A DNA stretch of 8,007 nt, taken from the NCBI GenBank assembly GCA_964398775.1, contig CAYNND010000019.1:1-8007 (forward strand), in the 5' to 3' direction. Both the position numbers and the translations under genes were made by a program. The notes beneath the pieces were generated by a model. The model had not been told where the DNA came from. It saw only the letters and a list, made by a program, of their open reading frames with translations, and did no database searches. Shown here one piece after another: positions 5,615 to 8,007 of the stretch (its first letter is position 1; each line of letters begins with the position of its first letter). The stretch is from CAYNND01 sp964398775 (GTDB lineage: Bacteria > Patescibacteriota > Minisyncoccia > Phycocordibacterales > UBA2100).

Positions 5615-6340
5615 ATGAATGCATTTGAAGGTATACCCCCGCACACATTCTCACGACATCTTCGACCAGATGAGTCACTGCAGCATCTTGGAGATACAAA
5701 TCCAGTACTTGAAGGTATCTATGCGCACCCTGAGACACGTGAACGTTTCTATCAAATTGAAAAATTTCCTGAAACGCAGCAATTTGTTGCGCGAGTACTC
5801 AAAGGTTTTGTGCATGTCAGTGACATCGTTACACATAATGGTACATATTTTTCCTATCAAGAATCAATTGATTCATATCCACGCACTGGTAGAAACACTC
5901 TCCGTGCTGACATCGCCTTGATTGGTGAAGTATTTCACGATGATGACCATACTATCCCACGGCCATCTGGACCAGACCCTATCCACATGGAAAACACACG
6001 ACTTGAACAGGGGAGACATACCATGTTTGATTTCGATACTGCCTATGAAGGTTTTTGGGATGATGACCGGATACCTGTAGAGCAAGAGCCAATTTCAAAA
6101 GATGCTGCGCATATTCTGCAGAGAAAGTGCAAGCGCATGATACGGTGGTACACATCTCCTCAAGGTAAGGAGCAGTTCAGGGCAGCACTCGAAGCTACAG
6201 GGAAGACACCGCAGGCACTGTTCTTGGTACTTCCAGACAATAAGCGCGCAGTAACCGAAGATACATTACGAGAAGAGATTATTGAACGCCTGAAAAAATG
6301 TATGCGCATGGCGCAAACCATAATTGAGGCAACTGACTAA
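5615..6340 (+). CDS. Orphan soluble protein, 241 aa
   Basis: I do not recognise a family. The product is hydrophilic with no signal peptide or membrane helix, so it should be cytosolic. Acidic and histidine clusters stand out: EVFHDDDH at residues 105-112 and FDFDTAYEGFWDDD at 138-151. The second loosely recalls the metal-binding DFD/DFG segment of kinase-like folds, but no ATP-binding loop or catalytic loop was found, so no such function is claimed. The last third (about 165-241) is basic and helical (ILQRKCKRMIRWY, then REEIIERLKKCMRMAQTIIEA). The start is set at ATG 5615, six bases after an extended -10 box; ATG 5609 would add only Met-His. The gene follows the second transporter by 33 bases and precedes the tRNA gene by 40 bases. 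Even coding character along its full length and a TAA stop support it as a real gene. Confidence 0.78.
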   Translation: MNAFEGIPPHTFSRHLRPDESLQHLGDTNPVLEGIYAHPETRERFYQIEKFPETQQFVARVLKGFVHVSDIVTHNGTYFSYQESIDSYPRTGRNTLRADIALIGEVFHDDDHTIPRPSGPDPIHMENTRLEQGRHTMFDFDTAYEGFWDDDRIPVEQEPISKDAAHILQRKCKRMIRWYTSPQGKEQFRAALEATGKTPQALFLVLPDNKRAVTEDTLREEIIERLKKCMRMAQTIIEATD

Positions 6341-6344
6341 GTAT

Positions 6345-6372
6345 TTGTGGAATGCTGAAAAATGGCTATAAT
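6345..6372 (+). promoter_or_regulatory. tRNA-Ile promoter
   Basis: TTGTGG (6345-6350) and a perfect TATAAT (6367-6372) are separated by 16 bases. The tRNA begins eight bases after the -10 box, leaving at most a 1-2 base 5' leader. The 16-base spacer equals that of the ftsH promoter. Confidence 0.75.
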
Positions 6373-6380
6373 CGCCGCAC

Positions 6381-6455
6381 GCACCCATAGCTCAATGGTA
6401 GAGCGCAGAGCTTATACCTCTGTGGCTGTAGGTTCGAGTCCTACTGGGTGCACCA
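6381..6455 (+). tRNA. tRNA-Ile, anticodon UAU
   Basis: The 75-nt cloverleaf is complete: acceptor stem GCACCCA/TGGGTGC, D stem GCTC/GAGC, anticodon stem CAGAG/CTCTG, T stem GTAGG/CCTAC with loop TTCGAGT, and encoded discriminator A plus CCA. The loop CTTATAC places U33 before anticodon UAU (6413-6415), which reads AUA. Known isoleucine identity features are present: A73, C4-G69, U12-A23 and A37. Most bacteria read AUA with a CAU tRNA whose C34 is changed to lysidine by TilS; a UAU version is uncommon. It has its own promoter and terminator. Confidence 0.93.
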
Positions 6456-6497
6456 AACATAAAAACGCCCACTGCTGGGCGTTTTTATGTTTGGTGC
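6450..6497 (+). terminator. tRNA terminator that includes the tRNA 3' end
   Basis: A perfect 22-bp inverted repeat (6450-6471 with 6476-6497) surrounds the loop CTGC. Its GC core is CGCCCA/TGGGCG followed by TTTTT (6482-6486). The outer left arm is the last six bases of the tRNA itself (GCACCA, 6450-6455). The core with its T-run should end transcription; the full stem would compete with the acceptor stem of the tRNA. Confidence 0.85.
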
Positions 6498-6590
6498 AAG
6501 CCGCAGCGATGTTTTGCGTCTCGCGAAACCGCGAGGCGGGGTCGCGGAAATTGTGAGCGACGGCGAACAATTATCTGTGACCACGAGCGT
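6467..6590 (+). repeat. 124-bp tandem repeat, copy 1
   Basis: The unit begins at GCCCACTGC inside the tRNA terminator and ends at GAGCGT. It differs from copy 2 by one base (T at 6515, C at 6639). The unit contains the short terminator hairpin GCCCA/TGGGC, the overlapping hairpins GTTTYGCG/CGCGAAAC and CTCGCG/CGCGAG (they share bases, so only one can form), a GTCGC/GCGAC stem, and an AATTGT/ACAATT stem. The unit length is not a multiple of three, so a frame read across it changes register from copy to copy; no coding role is likely. Confidence 0.92.
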
Positions 6591-6714
6591 GCCCACTGCT
6601 GGGCGTTTTTATGTTTGGTGCAAGCCGCAGCGATGTTTCGCGTCTCGCGAAACCGCGAGGCGGGGTCGCGGAAATTGTGAGCGACGGCGAACAATTATCT
6701 GTGACCACGAGCGT
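6591..6714 (+). repeat. 124-bp tandem repeat, copy 2
   Basis: This copy is identical to copy 1 except for position 6639 (C instead of T). In copy 2 the hairpin GTTTCGCG/CGCGAAAC is fully Watson-Crick; in copy 1 the changed base forms a U-G pair, so pairing is kept. The left arm from the tRNA end is absent, leaving only the short GCCCA/TGGGC terminator stem with its T-run. Confidence 0.92.
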
Positions 6715-6820
6715 GCCCACTGCTGGGCGTTTTTATGTTTGGTGCAAGCCGCAGCGACGAGGCATCGAAGTACCCGAAGGGGTATCTTTCGCGTCTCGCG
6801 AAACCGCGAGGCGTCGTAGA
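6715..6820 (+). repeat. Third, rearranged repeat copy; candidate structured RNA
   Basis: The first 43 bases (6715-6757) repeat the unit, then about 30 new bases follow, then the TTTCGCG...GAGGCG core resumes (about 6788-6813) and diverges. The new bases form a hairpin GTACCC-GAAG-GGGTAT, and CGACG (about 6754-6758) can pair with CGTCG (about 6812-6816) to close the whole block like a branched junction. The core hairpin TTTCGCG/CGCGAAA is shared with copies 1 and 2. No protein is convincingly encoded. The block could be a structured RNA or a palindromic intergenic element. Confidence 0.6.
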
Positions 6821-6847
6821 TTTTGTATGAGTAATCTCAGTACAAAA
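6821..6847 (+). repeat. Hairpin with 11-bp stem
   Basis: TTTTGTA (6821-6827) pairs with TACAAAA (6841-6847) and TGAG (6828-6831) with CTCA (6836-6839), with one bulged G (6840) and loop TAAT. It lies just after the third repeat copy. It lacks a GC core and a free T-run, so it is not a typical terminator. The remaining stretch to 6948 shows no gene or clear element except a TATAAC at 6918-6923. Confidence 0.55.
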
Positions 6848-6948
6848 CAAGTGCAGCGCAGGTCGCGAGATTTCCTCGTTAGAGAAAATACGTGTGGCCG
6901 CGAGAGGGTTCACTGAGTATAACTATGCACTCTGCTCATTTTACCGTT

Positions 6949-6954
6949 TATACT
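6949..6954 (+). promoter_or_regulatory. -10 box of the 6964 gene
   Basis: TATACT lies nine bases before ATG 6964, so the mRNA would start about two or three bases upstream of the ATG, nearly leaderless. A TATAAC at 6918-6923 is a second, less likely box. No -35 element or Shine-Dalgarno sequence was seen. Confidence 0.5.
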
Positions 6955-6963
6955 TGGGTGCAC

Positions 6964-7569
6964 ATGAGAGAAAAGGTAATCAGTTGGAGCGGTGCATTTC
7001 TACTTGTTTGTTGTGTAGGTTTCTGGACCGTGGTTATGGTGTGGCGCGGTGATGTTCCTTTACTTGGTCCTTCAGTCATCCATGCACAACCAAGTGTGGC
7101 GCAGAACTTAGAAGAGGTACCGGAAGACGCAGACAGTGAAGTTGCAGAAGAAGGTGAGCCACCTAAAGAAGATATAGATGCAGATGTAGCAGTGCTCGAT
7201 GAGGGTGTCATCGAAGATGCAGAAGTAGAACAGCCTGCAGATGCAGAGGTGGTGTCGGAGGAGCCACATATGTCTGAAGCTGTGTATACACCGCCGCAAT
7301 GGAAATTTAAGGAACTGGGAGGCAAGGTCAGCAAGACTGAAGTGTCGCTCAACGCACGCGGTATTGAGGTTGCAGTCGGCACCTATGATGGATGGTGCGA
7401 AGAAATATCTTCAGAAGAGCTGCGTACGCTCGGTGATGCTGAGACTGCAGCATACTGCCAATCACTGAAGGGCCGTGTCATTTTTGTCATGTCTATTGTC
7501 GACGGAACACTGAGCCTACACATGCTCCGAAGTAATTCTGAAGAGCCTGAGCTTATCCATCAGTGGTAA
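6964..7569 (+). CDS. Membrane-anchored protein with acidic linker, unknown function
   Basis: The 201-residue product has a basic start (MREK) and one hydrophobic helix (about residues 6-27), acting as an export signal or anchor. A possible signal-peptidase site IHA/Q at 41-42 lies rather far from the helix, so a retained anchor is more likely. Residues about 48-106 form a strongly acidic, Pro/Ala/Val-rich linker (EEVPEDADSEVAEEGEPP and more) that should be disordered. Residues about 107-201 look like a compact beta-rich domain with two cysteines (145 in GWCEE, 165 in AAYCQSL) that could form a disulfide outside the cell, and an end ELIHQW. No known family is recognised. The start is ATG 6964: upstream in-frame starts (GTG 6892, ATG 6925) lie before the TATACT box and would add an unlikely polar extension before the signal. 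The next gene is also exported. Confidence 0.8.
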   Translation: MREKVISWSGAFLLVCCVGFWTVVMVWRGDVPLLGPSVIHAQPSVAQNLEEVPEDADSEVAEEGEPPKEDIDADVAVLDEGVIEDAEVEQPADAEVVSEEPHMSEAVYTPPQWKFKELGGKVSKTEVSLNARGIEVAVGTYDGWCEEISSEELRTLGDAETAAYCQSLKGRVIFVMSIVDGTLSLHMLRSNSEEPELIHQW

Positions 7570-7588
7570 TCTTCTGCTGCGCAAAAAT

Positions 7589-7602
7589 TATAATGATATA
7601 CT
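7589..7602 (+). promoter_or_regulatory. -10 region of the 7609 gene
   Basis: TATACT at 7597-7602, preceded by TGA (an extended -10), stands exactly six bases before ATG 7609, as at smpB and ftsH. An overlapping TATAAT lies at 7589-7594. No Shine-Dalgarno sequence is present. Confidence 0.6.
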
Positions 7603-7608
7603 TTCACG

Positions 7609-8007
7609 ATGTTTCGTGCGGTTTCTCGAACGACAATTCTCCTCGGGACAGTGTGTTGCAGTTTTTTCTCTGGGTTTCGCGTTCAAGGCGAACACGCGCA
7701 TCTTGAGCATTCGATAACACAGATAGATCCAACGCTTGGGATATGCTCTGGCTATTTTACCGGTGATTTTTTCTCAAACACGTGTGGCGTTCTCTCCAGC
7801 GTCGTCGGAGTCGATGTCGTCAGTGGTGCAACACCTCGGTCAGCACCGAGGAAAGTACAAACGCAGACAAAAGCTCCACAAACGAAAGCAACACCACAGG
7901 ATATGCAGCAAGCACCACCGCAAGCAGCAGACGCTTTGACGACGCGCTGTGAACAAGAGCACCAGCAAGCGATGCGCACGACTTGCACCGCAGCAGGACA
8001 ACAGCAG
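7609..8007 (+). CDS. Exported Gln/Ala-rich protein, partial (3' end beyond window)
   Basis: An open frame of 133 codons runs without a stop from ATG 7609 to the last base. It begins MFRAVSRTTILLGTVCCSFF, a basic start and hydrophobic stretch (about residues 9-21) like a signal peptide; cleavage near VQG/EHA (about 27-30) is possible. A region ICSGYFTGDFFSNTCGVLSS holds Cys46 and Cys59. From about residue 70 the sequence is rich in Gln, Ala, Pro, Thr and Lys, then shows RCEQEHQQAMRTTCTAAGQQQ with Cys114 and Cys126, so an extracellular, possibly extended or coiled, region is likely. No family is recognised. The start choice rests on the TATACT box six bases upstream and the fit of the signal peptide. 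It lies 39 bases after the preceding exported-protein gene. A shorter overlapping frame at 7736-7939 is rejected. Confidence 0.72.
   Translation, partial: MFRAVSRTTILLGTVCCSFFSGFRVQGEHAHLEHSITQIDPTLGICSGYFTGDFFSNTCGVLSSVVGVDVVSGATPRSAPRKVQTQTKAPQTKATPQDMQQAPPQAADALTTRCEQEHQQAMRTTCTAAGQQQ

Noticed and set aside
6381..6500. Integrated element using the tRNA gene as attachment site
   Set aside because: The tRNA end recurs downstream only as an inverted copy within the terminator stem, not as a direct repeat, and no integrase gene lies nearby.
6549..6572. Resemblance to the lac operator (AATTGTGAGCG ... AACAATT)
   Set aside because: The half-sites look alike but are three bases further apart than in lacO1. 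The motif repeats at 6673-6696 inside a hairpin-rich element, with no LacI-type regulator or regulated gene in sight. It is probably chance pairing of a stem.
6467..6820. CRISPR array or integron attC sites
   Set aside because: The repeats are 124 bp, adjacent and without unique spacers, and no cas gene is seen. No attC core sites (GTTRRRY type) flank the palindromes and there is no integrase or cassette array.
6487..6916. Long frames of 101-110 codons across the tandem repeat
   Set aside because: They read the same 124-bp unit in shifting frames, cover the hairpins, have no ribosome site or -10 box at their starts, and show Arg/Cys-rich, non-protein-like composition.
6827..6916. 29-codon frame starting within the hairpin at 6821-6847
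   Set aside because: It has no ribosome site, the TAGATT box is too close to the ATG, and the start lies in a stable stem. The composition is Arg-rich, as expected for read-through of repeat-derived DNA.

Overview
The window looks like a compact chromosomal segment of a candidate-phyla-radiation bacterium (Patescibacteria, most like Parcubacteria). This is inferred from several features. Intergenic gaps are short and protein genes show the standard code, with TGA, TAA and TAG all used as stops. A housekeeping core (tmRNA, SmpB, FtsH) is flanked by unrecognised small or secreted proteins. Most genes lack a Shine-Dalgarno sequence and instead have a TATACT-type -10 box just before the start codon, and there is a tRNA-Ile with a UAU anticodon. 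The exact lineage cannot be fixed without a database search.

Layout. On the minus strand, positions 1-925 hold smpB followed by ssrA (tmRNA). The tmRNA is cut at its 3' end by the window edge, but its 5' tRNA-like end, first pseudoknot and an 18-residue tag frame are readable. Positions 943-1800 on the plus strand hold two orphan genes of 71 and 75 codons. Both have Shine-Dalgarno sequences and each is closed by a strong intrinsic terminator; a third terminator at 1055-1080 may end a small RNA. Positions 1828-5581 hold ftsH, with a good promoter directly at its start codon, then two tandem paralogous EamA-type ten-helix transporters. Positions 5600-6340 encode an orphan soluble protein. Positions 6345-6497 hold a tRNA-Ile(UAU) gene with its own promoter and a terminator whose stem contains the tRNA's own 3' CCA end. 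Positions 6467-6850 hold a 124-bp tandem repeat rich in hairpins and a related, rearranged third copy. Positions 6949-8007 encode two exported or membrane-anchored proteins of unknown function, the second running off the window.

Working together: SmpB and tmRNA form the trans-translation system that rescues stalled ribosomes and tags the unfinished protein. FtsH is one of the proteases known in other bacteria to degrade such tagged proteins, so the left half of the window may be a small protein-quality-control neighbourhood. The remaining genes show no clear functional link.

The most interesting signals are: (1) the repeated arrangement of a -10 box placed 6-9 nt before ATG, which predicts leaderless or nearly leaderless mRNAs for six genes, against Shine-Dalgarno starts for the two tiny orphan genes; (2) tRNA-Ile(UAU), which could replace the usual lysidine-modified CAU tRNA; (3) the structured 124-bp repeat behind it; and (4) the long tmRNA tag that carries a 9-bp hairpin inside its reading frame.
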